A DNA stretch of 64,000 nt from Solibacter sp039934035 (GTDB taxonomy: Bacteria > Acidobacteriota > Terriglobia > Bryobacterales > Bryobacteraceae), in NCBI GenBank assembly GCA_039934035.1, contig JBDTMZ010000168.1, positions 62,001 to 126,000 on the forward strand, written 5' to 3'. Below, piece after piece: positions 50,501-57,513 of this stretch (the stretch's first letter is position 1; every line of letters begins with the position of its first letter). A program made the position numbers and the translations under genes. The notes under the pieces are model-generated. The model ran no database searches, was not told where the DNA came from, and worked only from the letters and a program-made list of their open reading frames with translations.

Positions 50501-51376
50501 GTGGCCAAACTCGCATATCTGATCTGTCCAATTGCCCTGCTCGCCGCCAGTATTCCTGGCGTCGAGCAGGGCGTTTTCCCGTCAAGCTGGATCACCGGCG
50601 GCCCCAACTGCATCGAGGTGCCGGACTGGCAGATTCACGAATACAATCCCAACCTCTACATCCTGCGCGAATCGGGCTGCACCAACTACGAAAAGCCCTT
50701 CCTCTATCTCTTCTTCGGTAGCGAACGCGCGCTGCTCATCGATACCGGCGCGGGCGCGAGCGACGCCGCCGCCGTCACGCAAAAGCTCATCGCCAAATGG
50801 CTGAAGCGCAACAAGCGCGATTCCATCCCGCTCGTCGTCGCCCATACCCACGCGCACGGCGATCACACGGCAGGTGACAAAGGCTTCGACGGACTCCCCA
50901 ATACCACCCTCATTCCCGCCACTGTGGAAGCCGCGCAGAAAGCCTTCGGCATCGCCGAGTGGCCCACGCAAGCTGGCAGCATAGATCTCGGCGGACGCGT
51001 CATCGACGTGCTTGCCATCCCCGGACATCAGCCCGCGCACGTCGCCTATTACGACCGCCAGACCGGCATCCTCCACACCGGCGACCACCTCTATCCGGGC
51101 CGTCTCTACGTCAGCGATTTTCCAGCCTACCTGGCCAGCACGCGCCGCCTCGTGGAGTTTACCGCCACCCGCCCCGTCAGCCACATCGTGGGGTGTCATA
51201 TCGAACAGTCCTTCACTCCCTTCGTCGATTACCCGGTGCGCACCACCTACCAGCCGCATGAGCATTCACTCGAAATGGGACGCGCTCAACTCCTCGAATT
51301 GCTGGGTGGACTCGAAGCCATGCAGGCCAAGCCCGAACGTGCGCTTTTTCGCGATTTCACGATCTGGCCGCGCTGA
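50501..51376 (+). CDS. metallo-beta-lactamase-fold hydrolase
   Basis: The 291-residue product has the MBL motif HTHAHGDH near residue 114, a later metal His in AIPGHQPAHVAYYD, TGDHLYPG (bridging Asp) and the final GCHIEQS. It belongs to the broad MBL hydrolase family, often thiol- or lactone-acting; the substrate is unknown. GTG 50501 would give a signal-like N-terminus (KLAYLICPIALLAASIPG), but that stretch also encodes a near-perfect terminator hairpin. The true start may instead be the in-frame GTG near 50617. It lies 2 nt after the receptor gene. Confidence 0.82.
   Translation: MAKLAYLICPIALLAASIPGVEQGVFPSSWITGGPNCIEVPDWQIHEYNPNLYILRESGCTNYEKPFLYLFFGSERALLIDTGAGASDAAAVTQKLIAKWLKRNKRDSIPLVVAHTHAHGDHTAGDKGFDGLPNTTLIPATVEAAQKAFGIAEWPTQAGSIDLGGRVIDVLAIPGHQPAHVAYYDRQTGILHTGDHLYPGRLYVSDFPAYLASTRRLVEFTATRPVSHIVGCHIEQSFTPFVDYPVRTTYQPHEHSLEMGRAQLLELLGGLEAMQAKPERALFRDFTIWPR
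50534..50576 (+). terminator. strong hairpin at the start of the MBL gene
   Basis: Arms 50534-50550 and 50556-50572 are 17 nt long with one mismatch and a 5-nt loop TATTC, followed by GTTTTCCC. It lies 36 nt after the receptor stop and would fit an intrinsic terminator for that gene, yet it is inside the nominal 5' end of the MBL frame. Confidence 0.6.
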
Positions 51377-51468
51377 CCTTGGTGGATTACCACCACCCGC
51401 GGTCAACATCCACCACCATTGCCGCCCCGCCACTTCCGTCTCGCCGTCTGTTTTGAGCGCCTTACGTT

Positions 51469-51486
51469 TTGGCACGCTTCTTGCAA
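51469..51486 (+). promoter_or_regulatory. sigma-54 promoter, consensus match
   Basis: TTGGCACG-CTTC-TTGCAA matches the sigma-54 -24/-12 consensus almost exactly, with correct spacing. Transcription would start near 51495, just before the AGGAGGA ribosome-binding site of the gene at 51512. Such promoters need an enhancer-binding activator; none is encoded nearby. Confidence 0.75.
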
Positions 51487-51511
51487 CTTATCTCGGCAGG
51501 AGGAAGCAATC

Positions 51512-51829
51512 ATGAAAACCATCAACAAAGTAATCGCCCTGGCGGCCCTGGCTGGAGGCTCGATGTTCGCACAGACACGTATCTCCGTCGGCATCGGCAT
51601 CGGCACACCGGCTCCGCGATACTACGCGCCTCCGGTCTATTCCGTGGCGCCGGTATACGATCCGTATTACATGCCGCCCGCTCCCGGCCCCGGCTACAGC
51701 TGGACCGCCGGCTATTGGGGCCCGCGCCGCGTCTGGGTTCCCGGATACTGGCGCGCGCCGGTCTACGGTGCTCGCCGCGTTTACGTAGCGCCGCGCTTCC
51801 GTCCCGGTGGCCACGGCTACCGCCGCTAA
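51512..51829 (+). CDS. small secreted YXWGXW-repeat-like protein
   Basis: The 105-residue protein starts with a signal peptide (KTINKVIALAALAGGSMFAQ) behind a strong AGGAGGAAG site. The mature part is rich in Pro, Tyr, Arg and Gly with Tyr/Trp repeats (YSWTAGYWGPRRVWVPGYW) like those of YXWGXW-repeat proteins, whose function is unknown. It is directly behind a consensus sigma-54 promoter, unlike anything else seen in the window. The basic, aromatic composition suggests a surface or envelope role. Confidence 0.8.
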   Translation: MKTINKVIALAALAGGSMFAQTRISVGIGIGTPAPRYYAPPVYSVAPVYDPYYMPPAPGPGYSWTAGYWGPRRVWVPGYWRAPVYGARRVYVAPRFRPGGHGYRR

Positions 51830-51832
51830 CGT

Positions 51833-52297
51833 TCAGGTCCACTCCATGTGATGTTGTAGCGGCGTTCCGCCGACCCTGCGGAAGCCCAGCCTCTCATAGA
51901 GCCGGATCGCACCGGAGTTGAGGACGTTCACTGTGAGCGTCACTCTTCGCCCGTCCTGCCTGGCACGCTCCAGCACCTGCCCGATGGCCGCGGCACCGAC
52001 GCCGCGGCCGCGCAGGGCGGGTCTGATCATCACTTCCACAATGTGAACTTCGCCAGGCAGGCTCGCCTTGAAGATCCATCCCGCCCGCTCGCCATCGGCC
52101 ACAATCACGCTGCTCTGGCCTTGCGGATAACCGGCCCGCGGACCCATGCGCCGGTTGCCTACCTGCATCCCCACAATCTGCACACGCAGGCTCTCCGGCC
52201 ACTGCTCCGCGCCCAGCTCCATGGCTATCGTCTCGGCGAGCAAGCCGAGCAGGAACTCGTCGTCCCCCGCGTCCTCCGGTCGTAGCAGTACCGTCAT
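51833..52297 (-). CDS. GNAT-family N-acetyltransferase
   Basis: The 154-residue protein transfers acetyl from acetyl-CoA to an amine. It has the GNAT core: HIVEVMIRPALRGRGVGAAAIGQVL (motif A, with the RGRGVG acetyl-CoA loop) and LNSGAIRLYERLGFRRVG (motif B). The ATG at 52297 overlaps the stop of the preceding gene (ATGA), so the two are coupled. The substrate is unknown. GNAT genes are commonly found next to tail-collar protein genes, as here. Confidence 0.85.
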   Translation of the reverse strand: MTVLLRPEDAGDDEFLLGLLAETIAMELGAEQWPESLRVQIVGMQVGNRRMGPRAGYPQGQSSVIVADGERAGWIFKASLPGEVHIVEVMIRPALRGRGVGAAAIGQVLERARQDGRRVTLTVNVLNSGAIRLYERLGFRRVGGTPLQHHMEWT

Positions 52298-52770
52298 GCC
52301 GCCGCCAAATCCTCGGCCAGCCACGACTCAAAAAGCCTCGTAACCGCCGCGCGGTAGTCTTCCGTCGTCGCGCACAAGGTGTACGGAAAACCAGCCGTGT
52401 CGAGCGTCGCCGCCATCGGAGACGAACCGTCCGGCCGGGGCCGCAGCAAAATCGCCACACCGCGCATCGGCATCGCCGGATCTTCCGCGCACTTCCGCGC
52501 CAAGCGGTAGTCCCGCTCCAGAGCCCGTTCCTTCGGCCCCCAATCTTCTCCCGGCAACAACAGGTAATGCCGGCACGAGCGGACGTTCTCGTCCACCGTG
52601 TATTGGTACGGCCGCTTGTCGTGTATGTGGGCCAGCGACACCGGCACATACAGCACGCCGGCCGGCATGGCCGAATGCTCATTGAAGCTGCTCAGAATCT
52701 CATCGAACGCCACGCGTTCTTCTTCCAACTCCCAGTCATTGGCACAAAATACTCGGTGCATCCGGTACAT
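52294..52770 (-). CDS. DUF4062/TIR-like protein of unknown function
   Basis: The 158-residue cytoplasmic protein has no family I can name firmly. Its start (HRVFCANDWELEEERVAFDEIL) resembles the opening of DUF4062 and nucleoside-deoxyribosyltransferase-like domains (VF-strand followed by ..LEEER..). A mixed alpha/beta body follows (GVLYVPVSLAHI, YTVDENVRSCRHYLLL). Met4 (52761) is an alternative start. It overlaps the GNAT gene by 4 nt and lies downstream of two tail-collar genes, separated from them by a terminator. Confidence 0.6.
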   Translation of the reverse strand: MYRMHRVFCANDWELEEERVAFDEILSSFNEHSAMPAGVLYVPVSLAHIHDKRPYQYTVDENVRSCRHYLLLPGEDWGPKERALERDYRLARKCAEDPAMPMRGVAILLRPRPDGSSPMAATLDTAGFPYTLCATTEDYRAAVTRLFESWLAEDLAAA

Positions 52771-52798
52771 CTTTTTCTACCTGTCCGTGGCCCAGCTA

Positions 52799-52849
52799 TC
52801 AAAAGTAACGCGGCCCCCTTCTCCTGAGCAGGAGAAAGGATGGCCGCGT
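52799..52849 (-). terminator. intrinsic terminator after the tail-collar genes
   Basis: On the minus strand, ACGCGGCC/GGCCGCGT closes an 8-bp outer stem (52808-52815 with 52842-52849), with an inner perfect TTCTCCT/AGGAGAA stem. A T-rich run (TTACTTTTGA) follows at 52807-52799. It ends transcription 47 nt after the collar gene. Confidence 0.7.
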
Positions 52850-52895
52850 GGTGGTTCAAATTCAAGCCCCACCCAGCGGGGCTCTCTGGCGTGTC

Positions 52896-53426
52896 TTAGT
52901 TGCGGCTTGGGAAAATCCCCTGCACGCAAATAATATAGTTCATCCCCAGGTACGGATCCTCCGAGGTGAACGGAATATTGCTTCCGATCACCGAGCACAT
53001 CATCGGATTCATCTTTGCATTGCTGTTGCTGGAGTAGATCGGCAAGGCCTTTGCACGATCGTCCGACACGCCGTAAATATTGCCCGCCGGCGTTGTCGCC
53101 GTCTGCCCGGTGTTGTCGCACGCCACGCTGTGATTGTGTGCCGGCATGTTGGATGTCAGCAGTGTAGTGCTGGGCACCCCGGCCATTTCACCCAGAACCA
53201 CCGGCGGCAGTCCCGGACCGGGCCCAGTGCCGATCGGATTGCGGCTGCGCAGATCCGGCAGCGCAAACGTGGTTGTTCCATTCCCACCGAACGTCGTGCC
53301 CAAAATCGCAAACAGCGCGGAGTTCTGGGCAATCGACAGGATTTGGCCTGCGCAGAACATGAATCCCTTCGGCGCGAAAGTACCAGCGAACATGGTGATC
53401 GTGCCCATGAGTTGGTTGGCTCCCAT
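52896..53426 (-). CDS. phage-tail-collar / microcystin-dependent (MdpB-like) protein 1
   Basis: The 176-residue protein has the tail-collar pattern: MGTITMFAGTFAPKGFMFCAGQ, SIAQNSALFAILGTTFGGNGTTTFALPDLRSR, MPAHNHSVACD and an end DPYLGMNYIICVQGIFPSRN. In bacteria such proteins occur as small tandem sets outside phages; their role is not settled, and secretion or surface assembly has been suggested. The start follows AAGGAGAGG and the leader GACGAT seen also before its paralogue. 30 nt separate the two. Confidence 0.88.
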   Translation of the reverse strand: MGANQLMGTITMFAGTFAPKGFMFCAGQILSIAQNSALFAILGTTFGGNGTTTFALPDLRSRNPIGTGPGPGLPPVVLGEMAGVPSTTLLTSNMPAHNHSVACDNTGQTATTPAGNIYGVSDDRAKALPIYSSNSNAKMNPMMCSVIGSNIPFTSEDPYLGMNYIICVQGIFPSRN

Positions 53427-53456
53427 ATCGTCCTCTCCTTTCCGTGTGTCGCCAGC

Positions 53457-53990
53457 CTAATTCCGGCTCGGGAAAATGCCTTCCAGCGCGATGATGTAGT
53501 TCAGACCCAGGTAGGGGTCCTGCACACTGACTGGCAGTCCGCTGCCGGCCATCCCCACCATTTGCGGGCTCATCGTCGCATTCGCCGGGTTTCCGCTGTA
53601 TACCGGCAGAGTCGTGGTGCGGTCGTCGGAGACGCCCGGAATTAATCCGGAAGGCTGCGTCGAGGTTTGGCCAGTGTTATCGCACATAATCAGGTGATTG
53701 TGCGCAGGCAGGTTTTGTACCGTTAAGGTCACCGTGTTCGACCCCCCCACCTGCCCCAGGTCCACATTCGGCAAACCCGGCCCCTGGCCAGCTCCTGCAG
53801 GCGTGCGCCCGCGTAAGTCCGGTAAGGCAAACGTGGTCTGGCCGTTGCCTCCATAGGTGGTTCCCAAGATCGAAAACAGCGCGGTGTTCTGGGCGATCGG
53901 CAGCAGTTGCCCCGCGCAAAATGCCCATCCCCGCGGGGCGAAATTCCCCGCGAACATTACGATACTTCCAATAAACGGTTCCGTAGACAT
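53457..53990 (-). CDS. phage-tail-collar / microcystin-dependent (MdpB-like) protein 2
   Basis: The 177-residue paralogue of the next gene shares the layout SIVMFAGNFAPRGWAFCAGQ, PIAQNTALFSILGTTYGGNGQTTFALPDLRGR, LPAHNHLIMCDNTGQ and DPYLGLNYIIALEGIFPSRN. It is first in a two-gene operon. The LPAHNH histidines and CAGQ cysteine are conserved in the family. No capsid, tail-tube or lysis genes lie nearby, so a prophage is not indicated. Confidence 0.88.
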   Translation of the reverse strand: MSTEPFIGSIVMFAGNFAPRGWAFCAGQLLPIAQNTALFSILGTTYGGNGQTTFALPDLRGRTPAGAGQGPGLPNVDLGQVGGSNTVTLTVQNLPAHNHLIMCDNTGQTSTQPSGLIPGVSDDRTTTLPVYSGNPANATMSPQMVGMAGSGLPVSVQDPYLGLNYIIALEGIFPSRN

Positions 53991-54107
53991 ATCGTCTTTT
54001 CCTTTCGTCTCCTAAGCGATGGTTCCCAAGGACTGTTGAAGGCCATGTACGAGGAAGATCCCGGCGCGCCTCACTGTTGCTGGAGGCGCACCGGGCAGTT
54101 CCAACGA

Positions 54108-55712
54108 TTAATTACACCTGGTGCCGATCCCAACGCGAATAATCGGCGTGTTATTGGTTTGAGTCACGTGAAGCCCTACGATGTCTCCCACTGCCACAGC
54201 TACCGGCGTGCCGTTCGAGCAACTCCCAGCTCCCAGGACCGACAGTGAGGTGGTGAGTGTGCACGTCAGACCGGTGTCGGCTCCGTTCTTCACCAGGGTC
54301 ACTGCTATGTTATCGGCGACGCCCGCCGGGGTAATCGAGATCGACTTGACGGTCAAGGTATCGAAAGTGCAAGCCACCGGCATCGCAAGGCCGGTGAACT
54401 GCGCACCGTTCGTAGTCTGCGGAGTATCGCCCGTCAGAGGCAGGTAAAAGGGAGTCAAGTTGTTCGGATTGACGAAGCCTGTTCCGAATACACCCGCCCC
54501 GTTTGCTCCTGTTGGACCAGCCGGACCCGTGGGACCAGCTACCGTCGAGGCCGGCCCCTGCGCTCCCGTCGGACCGGTCGGACCAGGGCCTCCTGTCGGA
54601 CCCGTCGGCCCCGTGGTGCCTGCACCAGTCGGACCCGTCGGCCCCGTCGGACCCGCGGCGCCCGCACCAGTCGGACCTGTTGGCCCAGTCGGACCTTGCG
54701 CGCCAGTATTTCCCGTCGGACCAGTCGGACCAGTAAGACCTGTACCAGTCGGACCCGTCGGACCAGTTGGACCTTGGGTGCCAGTATTTCCCGTTGGACC
54801 AGTGGGACCAGTGGGACCTGTGGGACCTGAACCACTCGGACCAGTCGGACCAGTCGGACCTGCGGGGCCACTAGAACCCGCTGGACCTGTGGGACCTGAA
54901 CCACTCGGACCCGTCGGGCCAGTCGGACCCGTAGCACCTGAACCAGTCGGACCTGTCGGACCAGTCGGACCACTCGCACCGGTCGGACCCGTGGGACCCG
55001 TTGGACCTGAACCCGTGGGACCAGTCGGACCCGTGGGGCCGGTCGAACCGGTCGGACCCGTCGCGCCAACAGTACCCGAAGGGCCCGTCGGACCCGTTGC
55101 GCCGGGAGCTCCCGGAGGCCCTGTCGGCCCATCCGGACCCACCGACTGAATCACCACATCGAGAAACGCCGGGTGGCTCGTGGTCGCATTTTCCTTGCTA
55201 TCCAAAACAATCACCGTGCCCGGCGCCGACAAGGCCGCGGAAATTTGCACGCCGTAGTTCGTCGCCACACCACTTACCCAATCCTTCACCAACTGCGTCA
55301 CGTCGACAGTCACATACTGCCGGTTGCTCGCCGTCGGCACATTCAGGAGGAAAGCCGATAGATACGTCGGACGCGTGTTGAAGGTAACGCCGTTTTCGGT
55401 CCACGCGCTCGTCACCTGCGAAATGTCCACTCCGCCGGCCGCCGAAACGCTATTCACGAAGAATGTCATCGTCGCCTTGTTGACCTTGGCCGCAGTCAAT
55501 CCGGCAGGCAGCGCGCTCAAATCGAACTGAATCAATCCGGTGTTACCCAAGCCGATGGCAATGGCTGTCGCCGTGCCGTAATTGGTTGCCCCCGAGCCGG
55601 AGTTGATATATGTGTCCGCGACGGCATTCGCCCCCGCCGCGTTGACGGCTGAAGGCAACAGCATCAGCCCCGCCGCGCACACTCCGAGTATTAGTCTTTG
55701 TCCTACTCCCAT
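54108..55712 (-). CDS. secreted DNRLRE-domain protein with collagen-like repeat
   Basis: The 534-residue protein starts with a signal peptide (LILGVCAAGLMLLPSAVNAAG) behind AGGAGGG. Residues ~25-185 form a DNRLRE/CBM96-like beta domain (VADTYINSGSGATNYGTATAIAIG, IQFDLSALPAGLTAAKV, YVTVDVTQLVKDWVSG). Residues ~189-405 are about 70 collagen-like Gly-X-Thr/Pro triplets (GPTGPTGPTG units, with short GSG breaks). A C-terminal ~125-residue beta domain follows. It is probably a surface fibre or adhesin; Pro-Thr-rich collagen-like stalks occur in many bacterial surface proteins. It precedes the tail-collar genes by 117 nt on the same strand. Confidence 0.85.
   Translation of the reverse strand: MGVGQRLILGVCAAGLMLLPSAVNAAGANAVADTYINSGSGATNYGTATAIAIGLGNTGLIQFDLSALPAGLTAAKVNKATMTFFVNSVSAAGGVDISQVTSAWTENGVTFNTRPTYLSAFLLNVPTASNRQYVTVDVTQLVKDWVSGVATNYGVQISAALSAPGTVIVLDSKENATTSHPAFLDVVIQSVGPDGPTGPPGAPGATGPTGPSGTVGATGPTGSTGPTGPTGPTGSGPTGPTGPTGASGPTGPTGPTGSGATGPTGPTGPSGSGPTGPAGSSGPAGPTGPTGPSGSGPTGPTGPTGPTGNTGTQGPTGPTGPTGTGLTGPTGPTGNTGAQGPTGPTGPTGAGAAGPTGPTGPTGAGTTGPTGPTGGPGPTGPTGAQGPASTVAGPTGPAGPTGANGAGVFGTGFVNPNNLTPFYLPLTGDTPQTTNGAQFTGLAMPVACTFDTLTVKSISITPAGVADNIAVTLVKNGADTGLTCTLTTSLSVLGAGSCSNGTPVAVAVGDIVGLHVTQTNNTPIIRVGIGTRCN
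54500..55145 (-). repeat. collagen-encoding 9-bp-periodic repeat tract
   Basis: The DNA behind the collagen-like segment is a long 9-base periodic array reading GGTCCGACTGG-type units (Gly-Pro-Thr) with frequent third-base and unit variation. Such tracts change length easily by slippage and are hard to assemble, so the exact repeat number should be treated with care. Confidence 0.75.
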
Positions 55713-55752
55713 AGCTTGCCCTCCTGAGAATTCCCTCTGTTGCTTGCGAGTC

Positions 55753-56373
55753 CTAATTGGTGCGACGCCGGACGCGCCACCCTGCCAGCAGCAGTGCCGA
55801 TGCCGTCATCCATAAGGAGGCCGGCTCGGGCACCTGGTCCGACGTGACGTCCAGCGCCCAGTGGCTGTCGCCTTGAAAGAAAAGGGTCGCGAAACCGTTA
55901 TTGAAGTTCGGATCGCCGTCGTAAATAAAGCCGCCGCTCAGATCCGACCCCGCAGTCACGTTGTCATTCTGGGTCAACGCCAGCAGGTAATCGCCCGGGC
56001 CCAAGGCCACCTGCGCGAAGATATCCAGGCAGAAATTGGCCCTATCGGGATCTGGCGTACGCGGTCCGCATGGGTCAGAACCGGGCCCCGGGAAGATGCT
56101 CCCGCCGTTCACCGATCCGTCCAAGTTGAATAATTGCAGCAGCGGCTCGAACCCGCCCTTGGCAATCACGGCGCCGTTGGCGTTGATTCCCCCGCCGTAA
56201 CTCAACGTCCTGAAGCTGACCAGCGACGGGTCGGAAACCGTAAACGGTACGAGCAGCACGTCGTTGTCTAACGCAAAATTACCTACGTTGGAGTAGAGGA
56301 TCGTAGCCGCTGCCGGGGAACTCGATACACCCAGCGTCAATAGGGCCAAGCCCAGAAACCTGAAGATAGTACT
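55753..56373 (-). CDS. PEP-CTERM sorting-domain protein, DVUA0089-like
   Basis: ATG 56373 gives 206 residues with a signal peptide (IFRFLGLALLTLGVSSSPAAA), a beta-rich body (DPSLVSFRTLSYGGGINANG, GPGDYLLALTQNDNVTAGSDL) and the C-terminal signal VPEPASLWMTASALLLAG plus basic tail WRVRRRTN. The central region resembles DVUA0089-type secreted proteins. An in-frame ATG at 56439 is less likely. It is the second PEP-CTERM protein of the window; no exosortase is present. Confidence 0.85.
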   Translation of the reverse strand, partial: STIFRFLGLALLTLGVSSSPAAATILYSNVGNFALDNDVLLVPFTVSDPSLVSFRTLSYGGGINANGAVIAKGGFEPLLQLFNLDGSVNGGSIFPGPGSDPCGPRTPDPDRANFCLDIFAQVALGPGDYLLALTQNDNVTAGSDLSGGFIYDGDPNFNNGFATLFFQGDSHWALDVTSDQVPEPASLWMTASALLLAGWRVRRRTN

Positions 56374-56726
56374 CATAAAGATGGTGATTGCAGTATTCGC
56401 GTTTGTACGTTTATACCTCATGGACCAGAGCATGTCCATAAGATATTCGAGCCAAGCCCGAATTTCTAAGCTATTTAGTTTGAGGGAGATACCTGACCCT
56501 GCCCAGCAACCCTTTTGATTTCAAGGTACTAGAATTGAGGGAGACCATAGTACTAGAGCCTCGAATTCTCTCCGTCACAACCGCACGGGCAGCCCCGGCT
56601 TAATATAAAGGATATTGATATCTCATTGATAAGAACGGTTTTCGCGCACAGGCACCTGAGATCGTACCCAAGTTTGAATTGTTAATTTGAAAAGCACGCG
56701 ACCGCCCGGCAAGGCGTCGTGAGGGG
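56374..56726. other. spacer upstream of the PEP-CTERM gene
   Basis: This 353-nt AT-richer spacer holds no gene. It contains a TATCTCCCTCA box read on the minus strand (56481-56491), a near copy at 56536-56544, GTACTAG direct repeats around 56525-56555, and an AGAATT-GAGG/CCTCGAATTCT inverted repeat around 56531-56568. These could be control sites for the PEP-CTERM gene. Confidence 0.4.
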
Positions 56727-57509
56727 CTAACCTGCCTGTAGAACGCCGTCTTCCAGGCGGCGCATCAGTTCCGGAATCTCTTCCTCGCGGCACGGGTCCG
56801 GCACCGTCAGATCCATGGCCACGCGCGATCCGGCGTCCGGCCCTTCCTTGGCCAGCACCACCACCCGCGTACCCAGACGCAGCGCCTCGTCGATATTGTG
56901 TGTGACGAACAGCACAGTCGTTCCCGTCTCCGCCCACAGCGTGCGCACCAGTCCCTGCATTTCGCGCCGCGTGCCCGAATCCAGCGCGCTGAACGCTTCG
57001 TCCATCAACAGGATTCTCGGCCGCATAATCAGCGCCTGCGCAATCGCTACCCGCTGCTGCATGCCGCCCGAAAGTTGATGCGGATATTTCGCGGCGTCAC
57101 TTTCCCTCAGTCCGATGCGTTGGATGAATTCACGCGCCACTTCGCGCAATTGCCGCCGCCGCCGGAAGAACGCCGGCGTCATCCGCCCGAAGAGCCCGAA
57201 CTCGCTGACCTCCGGACCGAACGTGATATTGTCCAGCACGCTCTTATCCGGAAACAGGCTGTACTTCTGCGGCACGTAGCCGCGCGAGGGGTCCGGTTGC
57301 GGATGCTCCATGCCGTCGATCAGAATGCGCCCGCGCATGGCCTGCTCGCAGCCCAGCACCAGCCGCAACAGCGTACTCTTGCCGCAACCCGTCTGCCCCA
57401 GCACGCAGACAAAGCTTCCCTCTTCGATCTCCAGGTTGATTCCCGCCAGCACGGCGCGCGACGGTGTGCCGTATGCCACGAACACGTCTTCCACTCGAAT
57501 CAGCGCCAT
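56727..57509 (-). CDS. ABC transporter ATP-binding protein, NitT/TauT type
   Basis: The 260-residue ATPase drives the importer encoded just upstream. It has Walker A LGQTGCGKSTLLRL, the Q-loop YVPQKYSLFPDKS, signature LSGGMQQRVAIAQAL, Walker B RILLMDEAFSALDS and the H-loop VTHNIDEAL. It matches the nitrate/taurine/sulphonate family. It starts 4 nt after the permease gene and is the last gene of the urea-carboxylase operon seen here. Confidence 0.93.
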   Translation of the reverse strand: MALIRVEDVFVAYGTPSRAVLAGINLEIEEGSFVCVLGQTGCGKSTLLRLVLGCEQAMRGRILIDGMEHPQPDPSRGYVPQKYSLFPDKSVLDNITFGPEVSEFGLFGRMTPAFFRRRRQLREVAREFIQRIGLRESDAAKYPHQLSGGMQQRVAIAQALIMRPRILLMDEAFSALDSGTRREMQGLVRTLWAETGTTVLFVTHNIDEALRLGTRVVVLAKEGPDAGSRVAMDLTVPDPCREEEIPELMRRLEDGVLQAG

Positions 57510-57513
57510 CGTG

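Noticed and set aside
47277..50585. Very long open frame antisense to the TonB receptor gene (about 1100 codons)
   Set aside because: It mirrors the codon phase of the GC-rich receptor gene, its translation is low-complexity Gly/Ala/Arg/Val without domains, and the plus-strand protein is clearly real.
52896..53990. Prophage remnant
   Set aside because: Tail-collar proteins of this short tandem type are common outside phages, and no other phage genes or attachment sites were seen.
54500..55145. CRISPR-like repeat array
   Set aside because: The repeats are contiguous 9-bp codon units within a coding frame, without spacers.
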